Assembly: GCF_049673105.1 (NCBI RefSeq)
Contig: NZ_JBATXG010000006.1
Coordinates: forward strand, 124,001 to 188,000
Direction: 5' to 3'
DNA: 64,000 bases
Origin: Castellaniella sp049673105
Lineage (GTDB): Bacteria; Pseudomonadota; Gammaproteobacteria; Burkholderiales; Burkholderiaceae_B
Shown here: positions 44,611-53,729 of the stretch, piece by piece
Position numbering within the stretch: the stretch's first letter is position 1
How the letters are laid out: each line of letters begins with the position of its first letter
Translations under genes and position numbers: made by a program
The notes under the pieces: generated by a model
Database searches by the model: none
What the model was told of the DNA's origin: nothing
What the model saw: only the letters and a program-made list of their open reading frames with translations

Positions 44611-45732
44611 TTATTTGAAGACGGATTTCGAGCCGTCGGCGTGCCAGGTGAAGACGTCGAACTTGAAGGACTTCAGGTCGCCCTGCTTGTTCCAGGAGAT
44701 TTCACCGATCGGGGTCTTGACCGAATTGGCATGCAGCCAGGCCGCGACCTTGGCCGGATCATCCTTGCCCACGCCCTTGATGCCTGCCACGATCGATTCC
44801 AGTGCGGAATAAGCAGTCAGCTGGAACGCGCCGCCCGGATTGCGGTTTTTGTCCTTGAAGGCCTTGACCACGGATGCGTTGGCGGGGTCGGTCGTGAAGT
44901 CTGCGGGCAGCGTGACCAACATGCCTTCGACAGCCGGGCCGGCGATGGCGTTGATGTCGGGATTGCCCACGCCTTCCGGACCCATGAATTTGGCCTGCAG
45001 GCCTTGTTCGGCGCCCTGGCGCAGCAGCAGACCCATTTCGGGGTGGTAGCCGCCGTAATAGACGAAGTCGGCGCCCGCGGATTTCAGTTTCGTGATGACG
45101 GCGGAATAGTCGCTGTCACCGGCGTTGATGCCTTCGAACAGCACGACCTTGATCCCGGCCTTTTCCAGGTCGTTCTTGACGGCGGTCGCGATGCCCTGGC
45201 CGTATGACTGTTTGTCATGCAGCACGGCAACTGCGGTGGGTTTGATTTTTTGCGCGATGAATTCGGCAGCGGCGGGACCTTGTTGGTCGTCGCGGCCGAT
45301 GGTGCGGAAAATCATGTCGTAGTTCTTGCCGTCGGTCACGGCGGGCGAGGTCGCGGATGGGGACACCATCACGATGCCTTCGTTGTTGTAGACGGGCGCT
45401 GCGGCAATCGTCGCACCCGAGCACACGTGGCCGACCACATAATGGATCTTTTCATTGACGACGCGGTTGGCGACGACCGGACCCTGTTTGGGTTCGCACG
45501 CGTCATCCATGACCACGGCTTCCAGCTTGTTGCCCAGCACGCCGCCATTGGCGTTGATGGTTTCGATTGCCGTGTCCACGCCTTCTTTGACCATATCGCC
45601 GTATTGCGTCAGTGCCCCGGTGTAAGGCCCCGCAATGGCGATCTTGATTGTGTCAGCGTTCGCCGCGGAAGACATCATCAGACCGGTGGCGAGCCCAAGA
45701 GCGGCAACCATCGGCGTTAAGCGAATGTTCAT
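44611..45732 (-). CDS. Second branched-chain amino acid-binding periplasmic protein
   Basis: A 373-residue LivJ/LivK-type protein with a signal peptide ending SAANA. Mature start is DTIKIAIAGPYTGALTQYGDMV; the two disulfide cysteines are in DDACEPKQ and GHVCSGAT. It is a paralogue of livK in this window, and likely shares the LivHMGF permease with different ligand preference. The start at 45732 has a near-perfect ribosome-binding site, AAAGGAGGT, implying high expression. A large hairpin lies 23 bases upstream of this site. It could also be called livJ. Confidence 0.92.
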   Translation of the reverse strand: MNIRLTPMVAALGLATGLMMSSAANADTIKIAIAGPYTGALTQYGDMVKEGVDTAIETINANGGVLGNKLEAVVMDDACEPKQGPVVANRVVNEKIHYVVGHVCSGATIAAAPVYNNEGIVMVSPSATSPAVTDGKNYDMIFRTIGRDDQQGPAAAEFIAQKIKPTAVAVLHDKQSYGQGIATAVKNDLEKAGIKVVLFEGINAGDSDYSAVITKLKSAGADFVYYGGYHPEMGLLLRQGAEQGLQAKFMGPEGVGNPDINAIAGPAVEGMLVTLPADFTTDPANASVVKAFKDKNRNPGGAFQLTAYSALESIVAGIKGVGKDDPAKVAAWLHANSVKTPIGEISWNKQGDLKSFKFDVFTWHADGSKSVFK

Positions 45733-45767
45733 ACAACCTCCTTTGAAAGACCCAGAAAGAATACACG

Positions 45768-45806
45768 AAACCCCCGTAAGGCGGATCATGCCACATACGG
45801 GGGTTT
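45768..45806 (-). other. 11-bp-stem hairpin between dps and the second Liv-binding gene
   Basis: Perfect arms AAACCCCCGTA and TACGGGGGTTT with a 17-base loop. It may terminate dps transcription, but the T-run is only three bases, and the spacing to the downstream ribosome-binding site leaves little room for a separate promoter, so it may also be a leader element. A second stem, GCAGACG/CGTCTGC, is at 45822-45839. Confidence 0.5.
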
Positions 45807-45852
45807 TCCCGACACTCAGGTGCAGACGGGCACGTCTGCGCGCATGAATCAA

Positions 45853-46377
45853 TCAGGCCAGCAAGCTGCGCAGCATCCAGGCGTTCTTCTCGTGGACGTC
45901 CAGGCGCTGGGTCAGCAGATCCGCGGTCGGCTGATCATTGACGGCATCGGCGCGCTGGAAGGCTTTGCGGGCGGTCTTGGCGACGGCTTCGTTGCCGGAG
46001 ACCAGCAGGCGCAGCATTTCTTCCGCCGACGGCACGGCGGCGGGTTCCTGGATCGAGCTGAGACGGGCATATTCTGCATAGGTGCCCGGTGCGTAATGGC
46101 CCAGCGCGCGGATACGCTCGGCAATCGCGTCGAGCGCCTGCCAGGCTTCCGTGTACTGCGTCATGAACAATTGATGCAGGGTGCTGAACATGGGGCCGGT
46201 CACGTTCCAGTGGAAATTGTGCGTCATCAGGTACAGCGTATACGTATCAGCCAGGGTATGCGCAAGCTCCGCCGCAACGGCGGCGCGGTCCTTATCGGAA
46301 ATACCGATGTCGATCGGCAGACCGGACGGGATTGTATTGGCCTTGAGGGACGTGGTCTTTTTGGCAGCTTTTGGCAT
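45853..46377 (-). CDS. dps: Dps family DNA-protecting ferritin-like protein
   Basis: A 174-residue protein that forms a dodecamer, oxidises Fe(II) with peroxide and protects DNA. The ferroxidase segment is HNFHWNVTGPMFSTLH with the conserved histidines, then EAWQALDAIAERIRALG. The N-terminus has lysine residues (MPKAAKKTTSLK) that could bind DNA. Start at the ATG at 46377, with CGGAG before it. It lies directly downstream of oxyR in the same direction, a functional match since OxyR activates dps in enterobacteria. Confidence 0.94.
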   Translation of the reverse strand: MPKAAKKTTSLKANTIPSGLPIDIGISDKDRAAVAAELAHTLADTYTLYLMTHNFHWNVTGPMFSTLHQLFMTQYTEAWQALDAIAERIRALGHYAPGTYAEYARLSSIQEPAAVPSAEEMLRLLVSGNEAVAKTARKAFQRADAVNDQPTADLLTQRLDVHEKNAWMLRSLLA

Positions 46378-46463
46378 GAAGTACTCCGTTAAAACGTGGT
46401 TGTTCCAGCATAGCACGCAGCGATGGCGCGCCACCGGGGGGTAAACCGGCGGCTTGCCTCAGG

Positions 46464-47420
46464 TCAATCCACCGCCACGGCAGCCGCGATCGGGTCTTGC
46501 GCCATCGTGACGCCGGGCATGCCGCAGCCTCGGATGGCCTCGACCAGCGCCTCGATGGCCGCCAGCCGGGGAAAGCTCTTGCGCCAGATCAGGACCACTC
46601 GCCGGTCAGGCGCTGGCGGTGCGAACGGAATGAAGCGCAGCAGCTTGCTCTCGGCGCCCTGCATGCCCAAGGCGCTCGCCGGCATCACGGTGATGCCGAT
46701 CCCGGCTGCCACCATATGTCGAATGGTTTCCAGCGACGAGCCTTCGAAGGTCCGTTGGATGCCTTCGCTGGATGCCGAGTAACGGGACAGTTCCGGGCAG
46801 ACCTCGAGCACCTGGTCGCGAAAGCAGTGGCCGGCTCCCAGCAGCAACATGGTTTCTTCTTTCAGGCGCTGCGAAGCGATGCGTTTTTCATGCGCCCAGG
46901 GGTGATCGTGCGGCAGAGCGACATAAAAAGGCTCGTCATACAGAGCGCATTGCGCCAGACCGGTTTCCGGCAGCGGCAGCGCCACGATGGCGCAGTCGAT
47001 TTCGCCCTGGCGCAGGAGTTCCAGCAGCCGCGTCGTATAGTTTTCCTGCAGCAGCAACGGCATCTGCGGCGTGCGGCGAATCTGCTCCGGCACCAGATGC
47101 GGCAGCAAATAGGGGCCGATCGTGTAGATCACCCCCACGCGCAGCGGGCCTTCCAGCGGGTCGTGTCCCTGGCGGGCGATTTCACGCAGATTCGCGCCCT
47201 CTTCCAATACCTTTTGCGCCTGGGCCACCACCCGCAGACCGATGGGCGTGATGCCGATCTCGGCGCCGCCGCGTTCGAACAGCACTACCCCCAGTTCTTC
47301 TTCCAGCTTGCGGATGGCCACGGACAAGGTCGGCTGACTGACGAAGCAGGCCTCGGCAGCCCGACCGAAATGGCGTTCCCGCGCCACGGCGACGATGTAT
47401 TTCAATTCGGTCAGAGTCAT
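46464..47420 (-). CDS. oxyR: Hydrogen peroxide sensor OxyR (LysR family)
   Basis: A 318-residue LysR regulator. The winged helix is FGRAAEACFVSQPTLSVAIRKLE, and the two redox cysteines are C199 and C208 in GHCFRDQVLEVCPE, at the same numbers as in E. coli OxyR. It senses peroxide by disulfide formation and activates antioxidant genes. It follows recG by 25 bp, a pairing known in betaproteobacteria, and precedes dps. Confidence 0.96.
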   Translation of the reverse strand: MTLTELKYIVAVARERHFGRAAEACFVSQPTLSVAIRKLEEELGVVLFERGGAEIGITPIGLRVVAQAQKVLEEGANLREIARQGHDPLEGPLRVGVIYTIGPYLLPHLVPEQIRRTPQMPLLLQENYTTRLLELLRQGEIDCAIVALPLPETGLAQCALYDEPFYVALPHDHPWAHEKRIASQRLKEETMLLLGAGHCFRDQVLEVCPELSRYSASSEGIQRTFEGSSLETIRHMVAAGIGITVMPASALGMQGAESKLLRFIPFAPPAPDRRVVLIWRKSFPRLAAIEALVEAIRGCGMPGVTMAQDPIAAAVAVD

Positions 47421-47445
47421 GACATCCCCGTTTTATTGTGTGATC

Positions 47446-49509
47446 TCAACTGCGCAGATACTGAGTGGCGCCGGCCATCCAGCGCTGCTGGTGCGCCTGG
47501 GCCGCATCCGGAAAATCGCGGGCCAGCCAGCCGGCGGCGGCCCGCGCCTGGTCCAGCAGATCTTCGTCCTCATTCAAATCGGCAAAGCGCAGCAGCGTCT
47601 GCCCCGACTGGCGCACCCCCAGCAGTTCGCCGGGCCCTCGCTGCGCCAGGTCGCGCCGGGCGATTTCGAAGCCGTCCGTGGTCTCATACAGGGCGCGCAG
47701 ACGTTCTCTGGCCAGAGCGGACAGCGGCGGCTGGTACAGCAAGACGCACGTCGATTCACGCGCCCCGCGCCCCACCCGGCCCCGCAACTGATGCAGCTGG
47801 GCCAGACCGAAGCGCTCGGCGTGCTCGATCACCATCAGGCTGGCGTTGGGCACATCCACCCCGACTTCGATCACGGTGGTGCTGACCAGCAGGTCGAGTT
47901 CGCCTCTGCGAAAGGCCGTCATGGTGTCGGTTTTTTCCTGTGCGGGCAGGCGCCCGTGCATCAGGCCGATGCTCAGATCCGGCAGTTCGGCCCGCAGATG
48001 TTCCCACGTATCGACCGCGGTCTGCAGTTGCAGGGCTTCGCTTTCTTCGACCAGGGGGCACACCCAGTACGCCTGTTGCCCTTCGCGCACGGCGGCGGCC
48101 ACGTGCATCAGCACTTCATCGCGCCGCTGATCCGCAAACAAGCGGGTGCGCACCGGCGTGCGGCCCGGCGGCAGTTCGTCCAGGACCGAGACGTCCATGT
48201 CGGCGAAAAAGGCCATGGCCAGGGTGCGCGGAATCGGGGTGGCGCTCATGCTGAGCTGGTGCGGTACCTGCGCGAGCATGTCGCCCTTGCGGTTGAGCGC
48301 CAGGCGTTGACCGACGCCGAAACGGTGCTGTTCGTCGCTGATCACCAGCCCCAGCGCCTGGAACTGCACTTTGTCCTGGATCAGCGCCTGGGTGCCGATG
48401 GCCAACCGGGCCTGCCCAGAAGCGATATCCTGCAGCGCCTGGCGGCGTTTGGCCGCCGGCAGAGCGCCCGTCAGCCAGGCGATGGACACGCCCAGGGGTT
48501 CGAACCATTCAGAAAATTTCCGCCATAGCTGTTCCGCCAGAATCTCGGTGGGCGCCATGACGGCTACTTGAGCGCCGGCATCGATAGCCTGCGCGGCAGC
48601 CCAGGCGGCCACCAAAGTTTTGCCGCTGCCCACATCGCCTTGCAACAGCCTGTGCATGGGATGCGCGCAACTCAGGTCGGCCTGAATCTCGCGAATGGCG
48701 CGTTCCTGCGCCGCCGTGGGACTAAACGGCAAAGCAGCTCGCAACTGCCGGCTGAGCTGCCCGTCGCCCGTCAAGGGCTGGCTGCGCATGGCGCGCCGCG
48801 CGGCTCTGGCATTGGCCAGGGCCAGTTGCTGCGCCAGCAGTTCGTCGAATTTGATGCGCCGCCAGGCTGGATGTTCGTGTTCCGCCAGCGACGCCAGGGA
48901 AATCTCCGGCCCCGGATGATGCAACAGCCTCAGGGACGTCTCGAAATCCGCCAGATCATAGGCCTGGCGCACCGCCTCGGGCAGCGTGTCGCCCAGGTCG
49001 GCCTGGTCCAGCGCCCGCGCGATGGCCTTTCGTAAGCTGGCCTGGGATAGGCCCTGCGTCGTGGGATAAACAGGCGTCAGGGTGTCCGGCAGAGGCGTGC
49101 CGGGTTCCGTCACCAAGGGATGGATCATCTCCAGCCCCTGGTAGCCTAGACGGACTTCTCCGCGGATGCGGATGCGGCGCCCGGCCCGCAGCCGCGCCTG
49201 CTGCCCAGGATAGACATGCAGCCAGCGCAACTGCAACTGACCAGTCTCGTCGGCCAGCGTGGCATACAGTTCACGACGCGGTCTGAGCCGGATGTCGCTG
49301 TCGAGGACATCGCCCTCGAACAAGGCATAGACCCCCGGCCTGGCCTGGGCGATGGGCGTGACGCGGGTTTCGTCCTCGTAGCGCAACGGCAGATGGACGA
49401 TGAAATCCGCTGGTGAGCGCAGGCCCAGGCGTTCGAACAGGCGTGCCTGTGTACTGGCGGATGGCTGTCCCGAGCGCTTGGGCGCCCGGGTAGCGCCGAC
49501 CGAAGCCAT
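47446..49509 (-). CDS. recG: ATP-dependent DNA helicase RecG
   Basis: A 687-residue fork-remodelling helicase. An N-terminal wedge OB domain is followed by the helicase core: motif I GDVGSGKT, motif II SDEQHRFGVGQR (the DEQH-type Walker B), motif III MSATPIPRTLA, motif V STTVIEVGVDVPNASLMVIEHAERFGLAQLHQLRGRVGRG. The last segment is the full RecG-specific stretch. Starts at the ATG at 49509. Transcribed with oxyR downstream. Confidence 0.97.
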   Translation of the reverse strand: MASVGATRAPKRSGQPSASTQARLFERLGLRSPADFIVHLPLRYEDETRVTPIAQARPGVYALFEGDVLDSDIRLRPRRELYATLADETGQLQLRWLHVYPGQQARLRAGRRIRIRGEVRLGYQGLEMIHPLVTEPGTPLPDTLTPVYPTTQGLSQASLRKAIARALDQADLGDTLPEAVRQAYDLADFETSLRLLHHPGPEISLASLAEHEHPAWRRIKFDELLAQQLALANARAARRAMRSQPLTGDGQLSRQLRAALPFSPTAAQERAIREIQADLSCAHPMHRLLQGDVGSGKTLVAAWAAAQAIDAGAQVAVMAPTEILAEQLWRKFSEWFEPLGVSIAWLTGALPAAKRRQALQDIASGQARLAIGTQALIQDKVQFQALGLVISDEQHRFGVGQRLALNRKGDMLAQVPHQLSMSATPIPRTLAMAFFADMDVSVLDELPPGRTPVRTRLFADQRRDEVLMHVAAAVREGQQAYWVCPLVEESEALQLQTAVDTWEHLRAELPDLSIGLMHGRLPAQEKTDTMTAFRRGELDLLVSTTVIEVGVDVPNASLMVIEHAERFGLAQLHQLRGRVGRGARESTCVLLYQPPLSALARERLRALYETTDGFEIARRDLAQRGPGELLGVRQSGQTLLRFADLNEDEDLLDQARAAAGWLARDFPDAAQAHQQRWMAGATQYLRS

Positions 49510-49531
49510 GACGGCGATCCGGGAGACGCAA

Positions 49532-49918
49532 TCAAAGCGCCAGAATGGCCTCGACTTCGAACTGGGCGCCCTTGGGCAGGCTGGCGACTCCGAGAGTGGA
49601 GCGCGCCGGATAGGGCTGGGGAATGATTTCCGCCATGATGGCGTTGGCGCTGGCGAATTTGCTGAGGTCCGTCAGGAACAAGGTCAGTTTGACGATGTTG
49701 TCCAAAGAACCGCCAGCGGCCTCGATGACTGCCTGCATATTGGCGAAAGACTGGCGCACCTGGCCTTCGAAGTTTTCCGAGACCAGTTCGCCGGTGCCGG
49801 GTTCCAGCCCGATCTGCCCCGACAGGAAGACCAGGCGGCCCGACGTGGTGGCGACTGCCTGAGAGTACGGACCCACGGCGGCCGGCGCAGCGTCGGAGTG
49901 GATGATGGTCTTGCTCAT
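49532..49918 (-). CDS. RidA/YjgF family enamine/imine deaminase
   Basis: A 128-residue RidA protein that hydrolyses reactive enamines or imines to ketones and ammonia. The GPYSQAV motif near the N-terminus and the conserved arginine in YPARSTLGVA are present. Starts at the ATG at 49918 and lies 22 bp upstream of recG in the same direction. Confidence 0.92.
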   Translation of the reverse strand: MSKTIIHSDAAPAAVGPYSQAVATTSGRLVFLSGQIGLEPGTGELVSENFEGQVRQSFANMQAVIEAAGGSLDNIVKLTLFLTDLSKFASANAIMAEIIPQPYPARSTLGVASLPKGAQFEVEAILAL

Positions 49919-49988
49919 GATGGACTTCCCTGAGTGAGTTTTATAACTATCAGAGTTTACTGATCAATAGCAAAAAATAAAAGTGGGA

Positions 49989-50765
49989 TTATTTTTCGGC
50001 AAAGGCGCGCTCGAACACGTAATCACCGGGTTCGCCGACGCCAGGAGAGACGACGAAGCCGCGCGCATCGAGCATGGCCCGGATATCGGCCAGCATGGCG
50101 GGGCTGCCGCAAATCATGGCGCGATCGGTGGCGGGGTCCAACGGCGGCAGGCCGATATCCTGGAAAAGCTGACCGCTTTCCACCAGCGTCGTCAAGCGCC
50201 CCTGGTGTTCGTGGGGTTCGCGGGTCACGCTGGGATAGTAAATCAGCTTGTCCCGCACCAGTTCGCCCAGGAATTCATCCTGCGGCAGTTCGCGCGTAAT
50301 GTAGTCCGCATAGGCCAGTTCGCTGATGAAGCGCACCCCGTGCATCAGGATGACCTTGTCGAAGCGGTCGTAGACGTCGGGATCCTTGATGATGCTCATG
50401 AAGGGCGCCAGGCCCGTGCCGGTCGCGAACAAATACAGATGGCGGCCCGGCTTCAGATCGTCCACGACCAGGGTGCCGACCGGTTTCTTGCTGACCAGCA
50501 CGGCATCGCCGGGTTGCAGATGCTGCAGCCGGGACGTCAGCGGACCGTTGGGGACCTTGATGCTGAAGAATTCCAGGTTTTCCTCGTGGTTGGCGCTGGC
50601 GATGCTGTAGGCGCGCATCAACGGCTTGCCTTCGACTTCAAGGCCGAGCATGACGAAATGACCGTTGTGAAAACGCAGACCGGGATCACGGGTGGTCTTG
50701 AAGGAAAACAGCGTGTCATTCCAGTGATGCACGCTGAGGACATGTTCGGAAAGAAAAGCGGCCAT
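49989..50765 (-). CDS. fpr: Ferredoxin-NADP+ reductase
   Basis: A 258-residue FAD enzyme transferring electrons between NADPH and ferredoxin or flavodoxin. FAD contacts are in RAYSIAS, the NADP region is ATGTGLAPFMSII, and the C-terminus ends YVFERAFAEK as in the Pseudomonas/Azotobacter subclass. It is divergent from the iron transporter across a 250-bp gap. Confidence 0.92.
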   Translation of the reverse strand: MAAFLSEHVLSVHHWNDTLFSFKTTRDPGLRFHNGHFVMLGLEVEGKPLMRAYSIASANHEENLEFFSIKVPNGPLTSRLQHLQPGDAVLVSKKPVGTLVVDDLKPGRHLYLFATGTGLAPFMSIIKDPDVYDRFDKVILMHGVRFISELAYADYITRELPQDEFLGELVRDKLIYYPSVTREPHEHQGRLTTLVESGQLFQDIGLPPLDPATDRAMICGSPAMLADIRAMLDARGFVVSPGVGEPGDYVFERAFAEK

Positions 50766-50968
50766 GAGAAAGGTCGAGTGGAATTCAGAGGAATGGAAAT
50801 GGTACAGCGCAGGCTGTCAAAAACCAGGATAACCCCGTATAGGCGGGAGGTTTCTTGATCTGGCGCAAGATCATGGGCCGACAGCGGGCAACGGCGGTTG
50901 TTTTTAGGGCATTGTAGCGTGGTGCGCTTGCTTTCGGCCCTTCGACATGCTAAATTTTCGTGCTGATT

Positions 50969-50989
50969 TTGAGAATCATTATCATTCAT
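50969..50989. promoter_or_regulatory. Fur-box-like sequence upstream of the ferric iron transporter
   Basis: The stretch TTGAGAATCATTATCATTC closely matches the Fur consensus (GATAAT-type hexamer repeats), with a complementary AATGATAATGATT on the other strand. It sits 27 bases before the fbpA ATG. Fur with iron would repress here. Possible control of divergent fpr as well, but that is weaker. Confidence 0.75.
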
Positions 50990-51015
50990 TGTATCCAATT
51001 CACGGAACCACGACC

Positions 51016-52059
51016 ATGACGCATCGCTTCAATCCGTCCGCCCTTGCTCGCCGCCTATCCCTGTGGGCTGTCGCACTGCCCTTGCTGGCAGGCAGCGCGG
51101 CCATGGCGGCTGAAGTCAATCTGTATACCACGCGCGAGCCCAAACTGATCGAACCCCTGCTGGCCGCCTTTACCCAGGACACAGGCGTCAAGGTCAATAC
51201 GGTATTCGTCAAGGACGGCCTGTTGGAGCGAGTGCGCACGGAAGGCGCACAATCCCCGGCGGACGTCCTGATGACGGTGGACATCGGCAATCTGCTGGAC
51301 CTGGTCGATGGGGGCGTCACGCAGCCCGTGCAGTCCGCCGCCCTGGAATCCGCCATCCCCGCCCACCTGCGGGGTGCCGATGGCAAGTGGTTCACCCTGT
51401 CGCTGCGCGACCGGGTCGCCTATGTCGCTAAAGACCTGGACATCCAGGCCATGAACTATGAAGACTTTGCCGATCCGCGCTGGAAGGGCAAGGTCTGCAT
51501 CCGTTCCGGCCAACATCCCTACAACACGGCCATGATCGCTGCCATGATCGCCCATGACGGCGCAGAGGCGACCGAACAATGGCTGCGGGGTGTGAAGGCC
51601 AATCTGGGGCGCGCGGCCACCGGCGGCGACCGCGATGTGGCACGCGACATTCTGGGCGGGATCTGCGATGTCGGCATCGCCAATGCCTATTATGTCGGTC
51701 GCATGAAGAATGCCGAGCCCGGTACCGATGCCCGCCGCTGGGGCGACGCGATCCGCGTCATCCGCCCGACGTTCAAGGCGTCTCAAGGCACCCACGTCAA
51801 TATTTCCGGCGCATCGGTGGCGCAGCATGCCCCCAATCGCACGCAAGCCGTTCAACTGCTGGAATACCTGGTATCCGACAAGGCGCAGAGCCTCTATGCC
51901 CAAGCCAACTACGAATACCCGGTCAAGGCAGGCGTCAAGCTGGACCCGACCGTCGAGAGCTTCGGCCCCTTGCACATCGATACCCTGCCGCTGGGCGAAA
52001 TCGCCCGTCACCGCAAACAAGCCAGCGAATTGGTTGATCGCGCTGGTCTGAACCAGTAG
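51016..52059 (+). CDS. fbpA: Ferric iron-binding periplasmic protein
   Basis: A 347-residue type 2 periplasmic protein (FbpA/FutA family) that binds Fe3+ for the FbpBC importer. Signal peptide ends AAMAA; mature start EVNLYTTREPKLIEPLL. Tyrosine ligands are expected in NAYYVGRM, the family's conserved double tyrosine, and the GTHVNISGASVA segment is also conserved. Start at the ATG at 51016, preceded by a Fur box. First of three co-directional genes. Confidence 0.9.
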   Translation: MTHRFNPSALARRLSLWAVALPLLAGSAAMAAEVNLYTTREPKLIEPLLAAFTQDTGVKVNTVFVKDGLLERVRTEGAQSPADVLMTVDIGNLLDLVDGGVTQPVQSAALESAIPAHLRGADGKWFTLSLRDRVAYVAKDLDIQAMNYEDFADPRWKGKVCIRSGQHPYNTAMIAAMIAHDGAEATEQWLRGVKANLGRAATGGDRDVARDILGGICDVGIANAYYVGRMKNAEPGTDARRWGDAIRVIRPTFKASQGTHVNISGASVAQHAPNRTQAVQLLEYLVSDKAQSLYAQANYEYPVKAGVKLDPTVESFGPLHIDTLPLGEIARHRKQASELVDRAGLNQ

Positions 52060-52068
52060 GCATCCGCG

Positions 52069-53718
52069 ATGCCGGCAGTCGACATCAGGTCTTGGCCATG
52101 GCATGCCGGCATGCTGGTGGCCGCCCTGGCCGTTCTGGCGCCGATCCTGGCGCTGGTCGGCCAGGCCACCCAGGGCGGCAGCGAACACTGGAGCCATCTG
52201 CTGCAGTTCGTGTTGCCCGATGCCTTGGCTCAGACCCTGACCCTGCTGGCCGGTGTCGGCTTGCTGGCCGGCGCCTTGGGTGTAGGCGCCGCATGGCTGG
52301 TGACCGCCCATGATTTCCCTGGGCGCGCCCTGCTGTCCTGGGGGCTGTTGCTGCCGCTGGCCGTGCCGACCTATATCGTCGCCTACGCCTACCTGGATAT
52401 TTTGCACCCCATCGGTCCTGTCCAGGAAGCCATCCGCGGCCTGCTGGGCTATTCCAGCCCGCGAGAATTCCGCCTGCCCGATGTGCGCGGCCTGGCCGGG
52501 GCCAGCGTGTTGCTGGCGTTTGTCCTGTATCCCTACGTCTATCTGACGACGCGCAGCATGTTCGCCAATCAGGCGGCGCATCTGATGGAAGCCGCCCGCC
52601 TGCTGGGTCATGGCCCCTGGGCAGCGTTCTGGCGTGTGGCCCTGCCCATGGCCAGACCGGCCATCGCCGTCGGCCTGTGCCTGGTGCTGCTGGAAACTCT
52701 GAATGACATCGGCGCATCCGAATTTCTGGGCGTCCAGACCCTGACGGTGGCGATCTACACCACCTGGGTCACGCGATCCGATCTGGCCGGCGCCGCGCAG
52801 ATCGCGCTGGTTGCGCTCGCGCTGGTGACGGCGCTGATCGCCATCGAGCGCCACGGTCGCCGCCATCTGCGCTACACGGGCAGCCGACGTAGCGCCGCCA
52901 TCCACCCGCGCCGGCTGCACGGTTCAGCCGGATGGCTGGCCACCGTGCTCTGCCTGGTGCCGATCCTGATCGGCTTTGTCGCGCCGGCAGGATATTTGCT
53001 GGCGCTGACGCTGGAACGTCTGGGATCCGGGCTATGGCCCTCATCCGCTTTGCTGAACGCGGCCTGGCAAACCGTCAGCGTGTCCGCGTTGGCCACGATC
53101 GCCGCCCTGGCAATCGGCCTGATCGTGGTCTGGAGCCGGCGCATTATGCACCGCGTCCCGGCCTGGCTGCGGGCCTTTCCCCGATTGGCGACCCTGGGCT
53201 ACGCCCTGCCCGGCACCGTCCTGGCCATCGGGCTGCTGTTTCCGATCATGGCGGCTGAACACGGCCTGGCCTGGCTGCGCACCGTCATGGGTCAGGACCC
53301 TGTCGGCCTGATTTTGCTGGGCACGCCCGTCGCGCTGACGCTGGCCTATGTGATCCGTTTTCTGACCATCCCGGTAGGAACGCTGGAATCCGGGCTGGAT
53401 CGGATTCCCCCTTCTTTTGAGCAGGCCGCCCGCCTGCTGGGCGAAAATGTGCATGGCACCTTGAGACGCGTGCACCTGCCGCTGCTGCGCCCGGCCCTGA
53501 TCGCCTCGGCATTGCTGGTGTTCGTCGATGCCATGAAAGAGCTGCCGGCCACCTTGCTGCTGCGCCCTTTAAACTTTGACACGCTCGCCACCTGGTTATA
53601 TGGTGAAGCAGCCCGGGGGTCTTACGAAGAAGGCGCCATCGCGGCGCTGGGCATCGTCGCCGCGGGCCTGATCCCTGTCCTTATCCTGGCCCGGCTGCTT
53701 GACCGCCCGAACGCCTGA
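52069..53718 (+). CDS. fbpB: Ferric iron ABC transporter permease, two-domain
   Basis: A 549-residue inner-membrane permease with about twelve spans, made of two fused permease halves as in FbpB/FutB/SfuB. Two coupling loops are seen, EAARLLGHGPWAAFWRVALP in the first half and EQAARLLGENVHGTLRRVHLP in the second. Starts 9 bp after fbpA. Confidence 0.93.
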   Translation: MPAVDIRSWPWHAGMLVAALAVLAPILALVGQATQGGSEHWSHLLQFVLPDALAQTLTLLAGVGLLAGALGVGAAWLVTAHDFPGRALLSWGLLLPLAVPTYIVAYAYLDILHPIGPVQEAIRGLLGYSSPREFRLPDVRGLAGASVLLAFVLYPYVYLTTRSMFANQAAHLMEAARLLGHGPWAAFWRVALPMARPAIAVGLCLVLLETLNDIGASEFLGVQTLTVAIYTTWVTRSDLAGAAQIALVALALVTALIAIERHGRRHLRYTGSRRSAAIHPRRLHGSAGWLATVLCLVPILIGFVAPAGYLLALTLERLGSGLWPSSALLNAAWQTVSVSALATIAALAIGLIVVWSRRIMHRVPAWLRAFPRLATLGYALPGTVLAIGLLFPIMAAEHGLAWLRTVMGQDPVGLILLGTPVALTLAYVIRFLTIPVGTLESGLDRIPPSFEQAARLLGENVHGTLRRVHLPLLRPALIASALLVFVDAMKELPATLLLRPLNFDTLATWLYGEAARGSYEEGAIAALGIVAAGLIPVLILARLLDRPNA

Positions 53719-53729
53719 GAAACCACGAT

